Position numbers and translations under genes: made by a program. The notes beneath the pieces were generated by a model, which worked only from the letters and a program-made list of their open reading frames with translations, had not been told where the DNA came from and made no database searches. 64,000 bases of DNA from Ciceribacter thiooxidans (GTDB taxonomy: Bacteria; Pseudomonadota; Alphaproteobacteria; Rhizobiales; Rhizobiaceae), in the NCBI RefSeq assembly GCF_014126615.1, contig NZ_CP059896.1, positions 1,870,501-1,934,500 of the forward strand, read 5' to 3'. Of the stretch, positions 9,550 through 18,680 are shown in pieces. The stretch's first letter is position 1. The number at the start of each line of letters is the position of its first letter.

Positions 9550-10801
9550 TGAGGTTGGCGAGGATTTCGTTCTCCGTGATGTCCTCGAAACCGAGCCCCG
9601 CCCCTTCGAAACGGCCGACGAGCTCCTGGAAATTCCGCCGGTCTCTCGTCTCGATGCCGATCAGGATGGAGCCGAAGTTGCGCGCCGACTTCTTCAGGTA
9701 TTCGAAGCGCGCGATGTCGTCGTCGGGGCCAAGCAGGTTCAGGAAATCACGCAAGGCACCGGGTCGCTGTGGCAGCCGAAGGATGAAGTACTTTTTCAGT
9801 CCCGCATAGCGCATCGCCCGTTCCTTGACGTCCGGCAAGCGTTCGAAGTCGAAATTGCCGCCGGTGACGATCGCCACCACGGTTTTACCTTCGATCACCT
9901 CGCGCGGCAGCAGTTCGAGGGCGGCAATCGACAGCGCACCTGCCGGCTCCAGCACCACGCCTTCGATGTTCAGCATATCGGTGATCGTGACGCAGATCGC
10001 ATTTTCCGGCACCACCTGCACCTGTTCGGGCGCGAAGTGCTTCAAGGCCGCAAAATTGAGATCACCGATCCGTGCAACGGCCGCGCCGTCGACGAAATTG
10101 TCGACCCTGCCAAGCGTCACGACCTCACCGGCCTCGAGACTCTTCCTGAGGCTTGGCGCTCCGGCCGGTTCGGCAAGCAGAAAGCCTTCCGATGGCAAGG
10201 CGTCGGAGAGATAGCCGGTAATCCCGGAAGACAGACCGCCCCCGCCGACCGGGATGGCGACGAGATCGAGCTTTTCACCCTCCGGCAATTGCTCCTCGAC
10301 CTCGGCGGCGACGCTCGCCTGCCCCTCGATGATGTCGGCATCGTCGAACGGCGGCACCATATGACCGCCGATCGCCTCCACGTGTTCACGGGCAGCCGCA
10401 TAGCACTGGTCGAAGATATCGCCGAAGAGGCGGATGGTGATGAATTCTCCGCCGAAGATGCGGGTCTTGTCGATCTTCTGCTGCGGGGTGGTCACCGGCA
10501 TGAAGACCACGCCCGGTACGCCGAAATGGCGGCAGACGAAGGCGAAGCCCTGAGCGTGATTGCCGGCGGATGCGCAGACGAAGGTGGTATTGCCGCCGCC
10601 AGCGGCGATGACCTTGCGGAAGAAGTTGAAGGCACCGCGGATCTTGTAGGAACGAACCGGCGTCAAATCCTCCCGTTTCAGGTAAATCCTCGCCCCGAGC
10701 CTCGCGCTCAAGTGCTCGTTGAACTGCAGGGGAGTTGCCGGGAAGATCTCCCGCATGGCTTCTGCGGCCGCCCGCACGTCGTTGCGCGTCACGTCATCCA
10801 T
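9542..10801 (-). CDS. ilvA: Threonine ammonia-lyase (threonine deaminase)
   Basis: 419 aa PLP enzyme converting L-threonine to 2-oxobutanoate and ammonium, the first step of isoleucine synthesis. LKREDLTPVRSYKIRGAF holds the PLP lysine, CASAGNHAQGFA is the dehydratase signature, and PVGGGGLSSGI is the phosphate-binding glycine loop. After about residue 325 comes a single ACT-like regulatory domain (RPGALRDFLNLLGP), as in the short IlvA type. The start at 10801 fits homologue length, though its ribosome site (GGGAGAAG) is rather far upstream. Only 34 bases separate it from the divergent trkH ATG. Confidence 0.93.
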   Translation of the reverse strand: MDDVTRNDVRAAAEAMREIFPATPLQFNEHLSARLGARIYLKREDLTPVRSYKIRGAFNFFRKVIAAGGGNTTFVCASAGNHAQGFAFVCRHFGVPGVVFMPVTTPQQKIDKTRIFGGEFITIRLFGDIFDQCYAAAREHVEAIGGHMVPPFDDADIIEGQASVAAEVEEQLPEGEKLDLVAIPVGGGGLSSGITGYLSDALPSEGFLLAEPAGAPSLRKSLEAGEVVTLGRVDNFVDGAAVARIGDLNFAALKHFAPEQVQVVPENAICVTITDMLNIEGVVLEPAGALSIAALELLPREVIEGKTVVAIVTGGNFDFERLPDVKERAMRYAGLKKYFILRLPQRPGALRDFLNLLGPDDDIARFEYLKKSARNFGSILIGIETRDRRNFQELVGRFEGAGLGFEDITENEILANLII

Positions 10802-10835
10802 CCATTGAAAAATTACACTTCTCCCGCTATGGCAT

Positions 10836-12347
10836 ATGCCCATTGCGGAGACAAAGGTTCTTTCCGCGGCACCGCGAACGGGAACGCCCTCATTGAACGT
10901 CAGCCTTTTCCGCTTCTCGATATACATCGCCGCCATCTGCGGTCTTTATCTGTCGACGGCGATGCTCGTCCCCGCGATGGTAGATCTCTACTACGGCCAT
11001 TCCGACTGGCAGATCTTCGCGCTCTGCGCGTTCATGGTGGGCGGCCTGTCGCTCATGACGGCAATGGCCACGCGCTGTCCGCCCCCCGTCTTCACGAAGC
11101 GGCTCGGCTTTCTGCTCGTCAACCTGCTGTGGACGGTCTTTTCGGTGGTCGGCGCGCTGCCGATCCTGCTTTCGGGGCAGGTCACCGGTTTCGCCCAGGC
11201 TCTGTTCGAATCGGTTTCGGCGGTCACGACCACCGGCTCCACCGTGATGGCCGGGCTTGACCATATGCCACCGGGCCTCCTGCTCTGGCGCTCGCTGCTG
11301 CAATGGCTCGGCGGCATCGGCATCGTGGCCCTGGGCCTGTTCGTGTTGCCGTTCCTGCGTGTCGGCGGCATGTCCTTCTTCAAGATGGAATCGTCCGACA
11401 TCGCCGACAAACCGTTCGCGCGTCTTGCGAACTTCACCCGCGCCTTCTTCGCGATCTATCTCGGGATAACGCTGCTCTGTACGATTGCTTACGACTTCGG
11501 CGGAATGAGCCACTTCGATGCGATCAATCATGCACTGACGACGGTCGCCACCGGCGGCTTCTCGACCCACGACGCCTCGTTCGGCTATTTCAGAAGCGGT
11601 CTCCTGCTGTGGATCTCCACCTTCTTCATGACCGTCTGCAGCCTGCCGTTCTCGATTCTGATCGTCTTCATCGTGCGGGGGCGCCTCGACTCTTTGCGCG
11701 ATCCGCAGATCGGCGTCTTCATCGCCTATCTCAGCGCCTTTTCGGTCGCGACTGCAGTCTACAACCACTTTGCGAACGATGTGGAGTTCGCGTCGGCACT
11801 CACCCATTCCTTCTTCAATTTCTCTTCGGTCCTGTCGACGACCGGCTATGCCAGTCAGGATTACACCCAGTGGGGGCCTTTCGTCGTGATGGCCGCATTC
11901 TTCGCCACCTTCATGGGCGGATGTTCCGGCTCGACCGCCGGCGGGATCAAGTCCTACCGCTTCGTCATCCTCGCCAACATCGTGACGATCGGATTGCGAA
12001 AGCTCGTCTATCCCAACGCCGTCTACTCCGTCCGCTACGGCAGCCAGACCGTGGATGCCGATACCCAGCGTACGGTCTTCCTGTTCTTCAGCGCCTACCT
12101 GTTCCTGTGGGTCGTCGGCTCGATGGCGATGAGCGTATTCGGATACGACCTGCTGACGTCGACGTCCTCGGTGATCACCGCTCTCTCGAACGTAGGTCCG
12201 GGGGTCGGCGAAGTCGTAGGTCCCGCCGGCAATTTCTCGACGATGAACGAACCCGCACTGTACGTTCTGTCGCTGATGATGTTGCTCGGACGTCTCGAGG
12301 TCCTGACCGTCCTCGTGCTCCTGATGCCGACCTTCTGGCGCGGCTGA
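10836..12347 (+). CDS. Trk-type potassium uptake protein, TrkH family
   Basis: 503 aa integral membrane K+ transporter subunit. Many transmembrane helices and the repeated selectivity-filter loops of the Trk/Ktr fold are visible: SAVTTTGSTV, TTVATGGFSTHD, SSVLSTTGYAS and TALSNVGPGVG. GGCSGSTAGGIKSYR is a conserved family segment. It should work with the NAD-binding TrkA, which is not encoded here. A TTG at 10893 is an alternative start nearer the first helix; the first 19 residues are atypical. The gene is certain, the start open. Confidence 0.92.
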   Translation: MPIAETKVLSAAPRTGTPSLNVSLFRFSIYIAAICGLYLSTAMLVPAMVDLYYGHSDWQIFALCAFMVGGLSLMTAMATRCPPPVFTKRLGFLLVNLLWTVFSVVGALPILLSGQVTGFAQALFESVSAVTTTGSTVMAGLDHMPPGLLLWRSLLQWLGGIGIVALGLFVLPFLRVGGMSFFKMESSDIADKPFARLANFTRAFFAIYLGITLLCTIAYDFGGMSHFDAINHALTTVATGGFSTHDASFGYFRSGLLLWISTFFMTVCSLPFSILIVFIVRGRLDSLRDPQIGVFIAYLSAFSVATAVYNHFANDVEFASALTHSFFNFSSVLSTTGYASQDYTQWGPFVVMAAFFATFMGGCSGSTAGGIKSYRFVILANIVTIGLRKLVYPNAVYSVRYGSQTVDADTQRTVFLFFSAYLFLWVVGSMAMSVFGYDLLTSTSSVITALSNVGPGVGEVVGPAGNFSTMNEPALYVLSLMMLLGRLEVLTVLVLLMPTFWRG

Positions 12348-12417
12348 CGACAGCCCCTTGACTGCCGGACCGTTTGGCAGAACTCTCGAAATCATCGGGA
12401 CGGGAGGGGCTTTTCAA

Positions 12418-13023
12418 ATGTCAAGTTTTCGAAGGGGAAACCGCCGACGGTTCCGCCGCATCTGCGGCGTTTTATGTGCGTCGCTGCTTGTAGCTTTCCC
12501 GGCGGTCGCCGGTCCGCTGGCCGAGGCTGCGAAGGTGGCCGAGGAGGAGGCCGCCGCCGGCGACGCGGTTGGTGCCTACGAGACGATGACCGAAGCCGTC
12601 GCCGACTTCGCCATGGCGCTTCCCTTTACAGTCAAGAAGGCGGTCTTCGTCACCTGAAAGCCGGCGGCCTATGGCGCCTATGAAGCGAAGGCGGACTCGA
12701 CGTTTAAGACCGGAGAGCCGCTCGTCACGTATCTCGAACTCGTCGGCCTCGATTGGAAACCCGTGGAAGGCGGCAAGCACCAAGCCAACTTCATGGTCGA
12801 TCTCGCGATCACCGATGCCGCAGGCCAGACTCTCGCCTCTCAGGAGAATTTCGGAGACTTCACGTTCACGGGCTTCGTACGGAATCAGGAAATCTTCACG
12901 GATCTGACGCTGGACGTCAGCGGTGCCGACCCCGGCGACTACGTTCTGCGCTATACGATCAAGGATACGATCGGCGGCAACACCGCGAGCGTGGAGCAGC
13001 CCTTCACGCTTGCTGCGCAATAG
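12418..13023 (+). pseudogene. Secreted protein of unknown function, interrupted by in-frame TGA
   Basis: ATG 12418 follows GGAGGGG and opens a signal peptide ending near FPAVAGPL. The frame reads AYETMTEAVADFAMALP and VKKAVFVT, meets TGA at 12655-12657, then continues in the same frame with KPAAYGAYEAKADSTF, GEPLVTYLELVGLDWK, FTGFVRNQEIFTDLTLDV and a stop at 13021. Both halves look like one coding sequence of 201 codons including the internal and final stops. A GGA-to-TGA change would explain the break. I recognise no named family; the second half looks like a beta-sandwich-type periplasmic protein. Confidence 0.75.
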
Positions 13024-13047
13024 GAAGCCATGGCCGCCAGACTCAAT

Positions 13048-13132
13048 TGGTGCGGACGACGGGGGTCGAACCCGTACGGATCGCTCCGAGGGATTTTAAG
13101 TCCCTTGCGTCTACCAGTTTCGCCACGTCCGC
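13048..13132 (-). tRNA. tRNA-Leu (anticodon UAA)
   Basis: Read on the minus strand, the 5' GCGGACG acceptor strand (13132-13126) pairs with CGTCCGC, followed by A and an encoded CCA (13050-13048). The anticodon arm is GGGA-CTTAAAA-TCCC, giving anticodon UAA (13098-13096). A long variable arm (CGGAGCGATCCG) and the TTCGA T-loop mark a class II leucine tRNA. It reads UUA codons, rare in this GC-rich genome. It lies downstream of the broken secreted-protein gene and opposite in strand. Confidence 0.97.
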
Positions 13133-13211
13133 GCGGCTTCTGTTTCAACGAGTTGCTCGCAATCGTCAAGGGTGCCCGCGGCGATTGCGATCTTCTGTGC
13201 CTGCGCTCGCA

Positions 13212-13457
13212 TCAATCCTCGAAAGAGACGCCGAGTTCGGTCGGCGTGCGCCAGCGCACAGCGCAGTTGTGACGTTTGCCGTCCTCGAAGTTCAATCCGA
13301 ACGAATCGGGGATGCCTGCGGTGGACGGGAGCACCAGCTTGGCGCCGCCCGGCGAGAGATTTCGCGCCATACAGTCCATCGTCGAGAAACCGTTGTTGAA
13401 GACGATGCGCGCTCCCTTGAGCGAGCGCAGGCGTGGCTCGGTCCTATTGTCGTCCAT
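13212..13457 (-). CDS. Short PilZ domain protein
   Basis: 81 aa from the ATG at 13457 (AGGGGATGG upstream); another in-frame ATG lies 9 codons earlier. The PilZ pattern is RTEPRLRSLKGAR at the N-terminus, ARNLSPGGAKLVL in the middle (the N-x-S-x-x-G motif) and CAVRWRTPTELGVSF at the end. The first motif is R-x3-R-like. It is a likely minimal c-di-GMP receptor or a degenerate relative. It is encoded alone, between tRNA-Leu and wrbA. Confidence 0.78.
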   Translation of the reverse strand: MDDNRTEPRLRSLKGARIVFNNGFSTMDCMARNLSPGGAKLVLPSTAGIPDSFGLNFEDGKRHNCAVRWRTPTELGVSFED

Positions 13458-13553
13458 CGCGTTCCATCCCCTGCCGAGAAACATGCAATATCACGCAAGA
13501 ATCATACAACGGCCGGAAGATTGCGTCAGTACAAATTGTTATCCAGGCAAACG

Positions 13554-13579
13554 AAAAAGCGCGGGAACGAGTCCCGCGC
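13554..13579 (-). terminator. Rho-independent terminator of wrbA
   Basis: An 8-bp perfect stem (GCGCGGGA/TCCCGCGC, 13559-13566 with 13572-13579) has a 5-nt loop. On the minus strand five T residues follow the stem. It starts about 24 bases after the wrbA stop codon. Confidence 0.8.
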
Positions 13580-13602
13580 CTTCAACGTCGAACGACTGAA
13601 AA

Positions 13603-14199
13603 TCAGGCGAGCTTGGTCGCGATGCGTGCCACATGCACACCTTGGTAACGAGCGGCCTCGAGCTCGACTTCCGAAGGCTGGCGCGAGCCATCGCCGTCCG
13701 TGATGGTGGAGGCGCCGTAGGGCGATCCGCCCTTCACCGCCTCGACGCCCATCTGTCCCTGGAAGGCATAGGGCAATCCCGCGACCACCATGCCATGGTG
13801 CAGGAGGGTCGGAATGAATCCGAGGATGGTCGATTCCTGGCCGCCATGCTGGGTGGCGGAAGAGGTGAAGACCGAGCCGACCTTGCCGACCAGCGTGCCA
13901 TTGAACCAGAGGCTACCGGTCTGATCCCAGAAATTGCGCATCTGCGAGGCGACGGTGCCGAATCGCGTACCCGCGCCGACAATGATTGCATCGTACTCGG
14001 CAAGTTCATCGACCTTGGCAATCTCGGCCTTCTGGTCGAGCTTGAAATGGGAGGATCTTGCAACGTCTTCCGGAACGAGCTCCGGTACCCGCTTGACGGT
14101 CACCTCTGCACCGGCCGACTTCGCGCCTTCTGCAACGGCGTACGCCATGGTTTCGATATGGCCGTACGACGAATAGTAAAGAACCAGGACCTTTGCCAC
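13603..14199 (-). CDS. wrbA: NAD(P)H:quinone oxidoreductase WrbA (flavodoxin-like)
   Basis: 198 aa FMN-binding enzyme for two-electron quinone reduction, protecting against redox cycling. The start is a GTG at 14199 after GAAGGAGA, giving [19 protein letters not shown], which carries the FMN phosphate loop. Also seen are [25 protein letters not shown] and [12 protein letters not shown], the WrbA signature. The frame's longer upstream form has no family support. It is transcribed alone with its own terminator and is divergent from the molybdopterin-binding gene. Confidence 0.95.
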   Translation of the reverse strand: MAKVLVLYYSSYGHIETMAYAVAEGAKSAGAEVTVKRVPELVPEDVARSSHFKLDQKAEIAKVDELAEYDAIIVGAGTRFGTVASQMRNFWDQTGSLWFNGTLVGKVGSVFTSSATQHGGQESTILGFIPTLLHHGMVVAGLPYAFQGQMGVEAVKGGSPYGASTITDGDGSRQPSEVELEAARYQGVHVARIATKLA

Positions 14200-14257
14200 G
14201 AAATGTCTCCTTCGTTGTGGGCGATCACCCTTTTGCTGGTCTCCATTTAGCACTCAG

Positions 14258-14284
14258 CGCCGCCGCGGAAAGGTCGCGGCGGCG
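14258..14284. other. GC-rich hairpin between wrbA and the CinA-type gene
   Basis: A perfect 10-bp stem (CGCCGCCGCG/CGCGGCGGCG) with a 7-nt loop lies in the divergent promoter region. It has no T tract and is not placed as a terminator of either gene. Its role is unknown; it could be a leader structure of either transcript. Confidence 0.35.
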
Positions 14285-14389
14285 AGACGCTGTGTTCACT
14301 ATCCGCCGCAGTGATGTCTGCGACCGATCTTCTCAAAGGAGGTGCGACCCGCTAGACAGGGAGTAATCATTTCCCAACGGACGATCTCC

Positions 14390-15175
14390 ATGACCGATGA
14401 CATCAAGACGGCCGCCATGCTCGCGATCGGCGACGAACTGCTCTCCGGCAGGACGAAGGACAAGAATATCGGCCATCTCGCGGATGTTCTGACGCTTGCC
14501 GGGGTCGACCTGAAGGAGGTCCGCATTGTCGGTGACGAGGAAGACGCGATCGTCGAGGCGCTCAATGCGCTGCGTGCGCGGTACGACTACGTTTTCACCT
14601 CGGGCGGAATCGGTCCCACTCACGACGACATCACTGCCGATGCCGTCGCGAGGGCATTCGGAGTTCCCTGCACGCACGAGGCCGAAGCGATGCGACTGCT
14701 CGGCGAGATGTATGCGCGCAGAAACATGGAATTCAGCGCGGCGCGCCAGCGTATGGCACGGATGCCGGAGGGAAGCCGTCACATTCCCAACCCGGTATCG
14801 ACAGCACCCGGATTCATCATCGGCAACGTCTACGTGATGGCCGGCGTCCCGCAGGTCTTCCAGGCCATGGTCGACAACGTAATTGCCACGCTGCCCGCCG
14901 GTACCCGTGTCCTCTCGCGGGTTGTCCGCTGCCCCTACGGCGAGGGCGATATCGGGACGGCGCTCGCCGTGGTACAGGGCGCTCACCCTTCGACCAGCAT
15001 CGGCTCCTATCCCAAGTTCGACGGCGAGCGGTTCTCGACCGAACTTGTCGTGCGCTCGCGAGACGAGATCGCCCTCGACGCAGCGGCATCTGCGATCTCG
15101 GCGATGATCGAGAAAATCGCTGAACAAAAACAGACGGTTCAGGCGGAGCGAGGACACCCGGCCGAGCCAGTCTGA
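14390..15175 (+). CDS. CinA-type molybdopterin-binding (MoaB/MogA-like) protein
   Basis: 261 aa. The N-terminal two thirds is a MoCF-biosynthesis/CinA N-terminal domain: AAMLAIGDELLSGRTKDKN, DYVFTSGGIGPTHDDIT and VYVMAGVPQVF. It lacks the C-terminal amidohydrolase domain of full CinA, so nicotinamide-nucleotide deamidation is not implied. Stand-alone members in rhizobia are called competence/damage-inducible protein A domain proteins; their function is unproven. The start at 14390 matches the domain edge. A strong AAAGGAG lies upstream, but too close to the only start (GTG 14342) it could serve. Confidence 0.87.
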   Translation: MTDDIKTAAMLAIGDELLSGRTKDKNIGHLADVLTLAGVDLKEVRIVGDEEDAIVEALNALRARYDYVFTSGGIGPTHDDITADAVARAFGVPCTHEAEAMRLLGEMYARRNMEFSAARQRMARMPEGSRHIPNPVSTAPGFIIGNVYVMAGVPQVFQAMVDNVIATLPAGTRVLSRVVRCPYGEGDIGTALAVVQGAHPSTSIGSYPKFDGERFSTELVVRSRDEIALDAAASAISAMIEKIAEQKQTVQAERGHPAEPV

Positions 15176-15200
15176 CCTGTTCTTTTCTTCGTGTCGTGGA

Positions 15201-15214
15201 TTGACCGAAGTCAA
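15201..15214. promoter_or_regulatory. FixK/FNR-type box upstream of universal stress protein
   Basis: TTGACCGAAGTCAA is a perfect palindrome with TTGAC and GTCAA half-sites spaced by 4, the consensus for Crp/FNR-family oxygen regulators (FixK, FnrN) in rhizobia. It ends 72 bases before the usp ATG. A class II activator position would place transcription start near 15248. The match is seen directly; which regulator binds is inferred. Confidence 0.7.
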
Positions 15215-15286
15215 GGAACCGCGCCACAATCGCCTGCATAGAATTCTGGTGCGGGACTCTCCCGTGTCACCGCTGAGGAGGCAATC

Positions 15287-16129
15287 ATGGCGTACAAGAC
15301 CATTCTCGCTGTCCTGGATACCCCCAAGGACGCGCGGCAAATTACCGAATTCTCCCTCTCCATCGCCGATCGGTTCGGCGCGCACGTTATCGGCCTCCAT
15401 GCGGAAGCCATTGCCTCCGTACCGCTGGTGGCGCCGATGGAAATTCCGGATCCTGCAACGGTCCAAGCGCTGCAGGACATGGCACACGACGAGACAGTGA
15501 CGATCGAGCAGTTCTTCCGTGACCGTTGCGCGCGGGAAGGCGTCTCCTACGAGTGGCGAAGTTTCTTGTCCTCCGCCGGCCTCGGCGCCGCCTCGCTGGT
15601 CGACAGCGCCCGCAGCTGCGATCTCGTGATCGCCGCCCAGGGAGATGAAAGCATCCTTTCCGAAAGCCGTGCAGAGCTGGAGCACTTCCTGTTCGAGAGC
15701 GGCCGGCCCGTCCTGCTCGTCCCCTACATCTTCAAGCAACCGAAACCGATCAAACGCGTTCTGATCGCCTGGAACGGTTCGCGCGAAGCTGCGCGGGCGA
15801 CGTTCGACGCCCTTCCCTTCCTGAAGGGCGCAGATTCGGTCGAGGTCTTCTCCGTAGAGGCTCCCGAACAGAGCGGTCGCTCCACCACGGTTGCCGGCGC
15901 GGAAATCGCCGCCACGCTCGCCCGCCACGGCATAAACGTAACCGTTTCGCAGGTGGCATCGGACGAGATGCCCGCTCCCGCAGCCATCGAAAACCGTCTG
16001 TCGGACAGCAGCATCGACCTTCTCGTCATGGGCGCCTACAGCCACAAGCGGTGGTGGGAGACACTCTTCGGCGGCGTGACCCGCACCGTGCTCGATTCGA
16101 TGACGGCGCTCACGCTCCTCTCCCGCTGA
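15287..16129 (+). CDS. Universal stress protein with two tandem UspA domains
   Basis: 280 aa: Usp domain 1 at residues 1-145 (MAYKTILAVLDTPKDARQI) and domain 2 at about 155-280 (KRVLIAWNGSREAARAT). The second domain has the GxxSxxxxxxL-like ending (MGAYSHKRWWETLFGG). GGAGG precedes the ATG. Tandem Usps of this type in proteobacteria are often induced by oxygen limitation. A perfect FixK/FNR box upstream supports this here. It is a single-gene unit. Confidence 0.92.
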   Translation: MAYKTILAVLDTPKDARQITEFSLSIADRFGAHVIGLHAEAIASVPLVAPMEIPDPATVQALQDMAHDETVTIEQFFRDRCAREGVSYEWRSFLSSAGLGAASLVDSARSCDLVIAAQGDESILSESRAELEHFLFESGRPVLLVPYIFKQPKPIKRVLIAWNGSREAARATFDALPFLKGADSVEVFSVEAPEQSGRSTTVAGAEIAATLARHGINVTVSQVASDEMPAPAAIENRLSDSSIDLLVMGAYSHKRWWETLFGGVTRTVLDSMTALTLLSR

Positions 16130-16343
16130 GCGGCTGGCGCGGCGCCCTTGCCATGCGCCGGCAAAACCCGCTAATAGCAGCGGTCAAAGACGAAAGCCCC
16201 CGGGGGCGACATTCGCGCGGCGCCAACCGCGCGAATCGTGTTTTTGGCCTCGCGCCGACACGACGATGGTCGCTTCCAGCCCGGCACGTCCGACAACCCG
16301 CCGGACCTCCGGCGCCTAACCGAACGTCTTGCGGAGTCCTCGA

Positions 16344-16841
16344 ATGTCCCTCCCCGATAAAGCCTTTCCCGTTTCCTGGGATCAGTTCCATCGCGATGCC
16401 CGCGCGCTTGCCTGGCGCCTCGCCGGCCTCAACCAGGAGTTCCGCGCGATCGTGTGCATCACGCGTGGAGGGCTTGTTCCTGCCGCGATCATCTCGCGCG
16501 AGCTCAATATCCGCCTCATCGAGACGGTCTGTATCGCCTCTTACCATGACTACGCGAGCCAGGGCGAGATGAACGTCCTGAAGGGGATAACGGCCGATCT
16601 GACGGAGAACGGCGGAGAGGGCGTGCTCGTCGTCGACGACCTGACGGACACGGGAAAGACCGCTTCCGAGGTGCGGGCGATGCTGCCAAAGGCGCATTTT
16701 GCCTGTGTTTACGCCAAGCCAAAGGGAGTCCCGACGGTCGACACGTTCGTGACCGAGGTCAGCCAGGACACCTGGATCTATTTCCCCTGGGACATGGGCT
16801 TCACTTATCAGGAACCAATCGCCAAGGGCCACAGGGGCTGA
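16344..16841 (+). CDS. gpt: Xanthine-guanine phosphoribosyltransferase
   Basis: 165 aa purine salvage enzyme attaching ribose 5-phosphate from PRPP to xanthine, guanine or hypoxanthine. The PRPP loop [18 protein letters not shown] and the [17 protein letters not shown] segment identify the type I phosphoribosyltransferase fold. The C-terminal [10 protein letters not shown] is typical of bacterial Gpt. The ATG at 16344 fits family length better than 16329. A strong terminator follows. It is monocistronic. Confidence 0.92.
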   Translation: MSLPDKAFPVSWDQFHRDARALAWRLAGLNQEFRAIVCITRGGLVPAAIISRELNIRLIETVCIASYHDYASQGEMNVLKGITADLTENGGEGVLVVDDLTDTGKTASEVRAMLPKAHFACVYAKPKGVPTVDTFVTEVSQDTWIYFPWDMGFTYQEPIAKGHRG

Positions 16842-16862
16842 TTTTTCCAGAGCTGAAAAGTA

Positions 16863-16903
16863 AGAAGCGCCGGCGAAGAAAACCGCCGGCGCTTCTGTTT
16901 TTT
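16863..16903 (+). terminator. Rho-independent terminator after gpt
   Basis: A perfect 13-bp stem (16863-16875 with 16884-16896) and 8-nt loop are followed by a T-rich run (GTTTTTTC). It begins 21 bases after the gpt stop. It may also stop the convergent serralysin transcript. Confidence 0.9.
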
Positions 16904-16926
16904 CGGTTCGCCCAGCCCGCGGATCG

Positions 16927-18663
16927 TTAGATCACATGAAAGTCTTGGTAGGTCAGCGCCAGGCCAGCCTTCAGGTGTGCGAACAACACCCTGCCGCCGG
17001 CGGCACTGCCGTTCGAGTCATAATAGAGGTTGCCGGTGTCGGTCTCGTAGATGATCCGGTCGTTGGAATCGTGAGCGACACCTGCGGTGCTGGCGAAGAA
17101 GGCGGAGGAAGCGAGCGTTCCGGTCGTTGTCAGTGCCTTGAACACCGCGTTTTCGAGCCAGATCGTATCATCCGCGACCGAGAAATCGGTGATCGTGTCG
17201 ACGTTTCTCGACGAGTTCAGCGTCGTGTTGAAGACAAACGCATCCGCGCCGGCTCCACCCATCAATTTGTCGTTGCCGACTCCACCGTAAAGCCGGTCGG
17301 CGCCTAAACCGCCACTGATGGTGTCGTTACCGCCAGCACCGTTCAGGACGTTGTTGCCTCCGTTGCCTTTCAGAATGTTCGCCAGCCCGTTTCCTAAGCC
17401 GTTGATGTTTCCGGAGCCGGTGAGGATGAGGTTTTCGACGGAGGTGTAGGATCCCAGCGATATACTGACTGACGCATGAATCTTGTCCACGCCACCCGCG
17501 TCAATAATCTTGTCCCCCCTGTCCGACATAACATAGATATCGTTTCCGGTACCGCCATTTAGGGTATCCGCCCCACCGCGGCCATCAAGGACATCGTTCC
17601 CCGCGCCGCCGGTCAGAACGTTCGCCGCTGCATTGCCATAGATCCTGTCGTTGCCCGAACCACCGATCGCGTTTTCGATGATCGTTCCGCGGGCGATACC
17701 GAGATTGCCGACAAGTCCGGCGGTATCGGAATAAGTCTCGGGATTGAGATCGATCCGCTGCGCGACCTTCACCCAACTGAAATCGATGGTGTCCACGCCG
17801 CCGGTATCAACGATCGTCGCCGCAATGGGGTCACCGTTTGCGAAAGAGCTGTAATTATACGTCGTATTTCCAGAATTGATGGCAGTCGTGCCGTAAAGAT
17901 CGCGGATTGCCAGTACGTCGGCGATCATCGGCGTGATGATCCAGGCGAAGCTCGCATCGACGTAGGTGTTATCGTCCTGGGAGAAGTACGACATGATCGT
18001 CGCCTGCCAGGAATCATTCAGGTAAGCGTTGTCGACTCCGTAGGTAGCATTTCCGTTATAGGGACCTGCGTGTCCGAGGCCGAGCGCATGCCCGATCTCG
18101 TGAATGTAGGTCTGCATCGAGTAGGTGTCTTTCGTCAGACCGTAGTAGTTGATCCAGTCGGTCGAGATGTTGACCTCGGACGAAATGATCGTGTTGCCAC
18201 TGGTCGTAGAGCTCGACCACGCCTCGTGACTGCCGGCATCGTCGAAGGTGATCTTTGCGGAGCCTGTCGTGTAGGAGAACTTCAGCCCCGAGGCGGCGGT
18301 CCACGCCGCGAGCGCCCATTTGGCGAACTGCTGGCCAGATGCCGTCAAGGCCGTGATATTGACGGTGATGGTGCCGCCGGCGTTGACGTCGAACGCGCGC
18401 CAGCTCGCACCTTGCGAATTCCAGTAGCCGTCCGTCAGATAGGAGGCAATCTGGTCGTTGGTGAAGACCGGCAGCGCGGCCTTCGTGACGGTTCCGGCAA
18501 ACGAGGTCGAGAAGGCGGCAAACACATCGTTTACCTGGTCGGACCCGTCCTCATCGGTCGAAGACGCGTGGCTTGCCGAACGGGAGCCGGCGTCCGTGAC
18601 CTGCAGGTCATAGCTGCGTTCATGCATCTCGAAAGCATCAACGCTATTCAGGCTCCTTGACAT
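16927..18663 (-). CDS. Serralysin-type RTX zinc metalloprotease (peptidase M10)
   Basis: 578 aa, predicted secreted calcium-dependent protease. The start at 18663 follows GGGGAAGAAG. No Sec signal is present. The catalytic zinc motif HEIGHALGLGH is at 188-198 and the Met-turn IMSYF at about 223. From about residue 345 come RTX nonapeptide repeats (GGSGNDRIYG, GGAGNDVLDG, GGTGNDIYV, GGAGADAFVF). The C-terminal M10 domain carries the type I secretion signal. It is longer than classic serralysins (about 480 aa). No ABC exporter or Inh inhibitor gene lies next to it. A small secreted protein gene sits 17 bases upstream, probably in the same transcript. Confidence 0.92.
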   Translation of the reverse strand: MSRSLNSVDAFEMHERSYDLQVTDAGSRSASHASSTDEDGSDQVNDVFAAFSTSFAGTVTKAALPVFTNDQIASYLTDGYWNSQGASWRAFDVNAGGTITVNITALTASGQQFAKWALAAWTAASGLKFSYTTGSAKITFDDAGSHEAWSSSTTSGNTIISSEVNISTDWINYYGLTKDTYSMQTYIHEIGHALGLGHAGPYNGNATYGVDNAYLNDSWQATIMSYFSQDDNTYVDASFAWIITPMIADVLAIRDLYGTTAINSGNTTYNYSSFANGDPIAATIVDTGGVDTIDFSWVKVAQRIDLNPETYSDTAGLVGNLGIARGTIIENAIGGSGNDRIYGNAAANVLTGGAGNDVLDGRGGADTLNGGTGNDIYVMSDRGDKIIDAGGVDKIHASVSISLGSYTSVENLILTGSGNINGLGNGLANILKGNGGNNVLNGAGGNDTISGGLGADRLYGGVGNDKLMGGAGADAFVFNTTLNSSRNVDTITDFSVADDTIWLENAVFKALTTTGTLASSAFFASTAGVAHDSNDRIIYETDTGNLYYDSNGSAAGGRVLFAHLKAGLALTYQDFHVI

Positions 18664-18680
18664 ATCTTCTTCCCCAATCG

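Noticed and set aside
12655..12657. TGA as a selenocysteine codon
   Set aside because: No selenoprotein family match and I saw no selenocysteine insertion hairpin directly downstream; a nonsense mutation or error is simpler.
13048..13132. tRNA-Leu as an attachment site of an integrated element
   Set aside because: No integrase, no duplicated tRNA 3' end seen nearby, and the flanking genes are ordinary.
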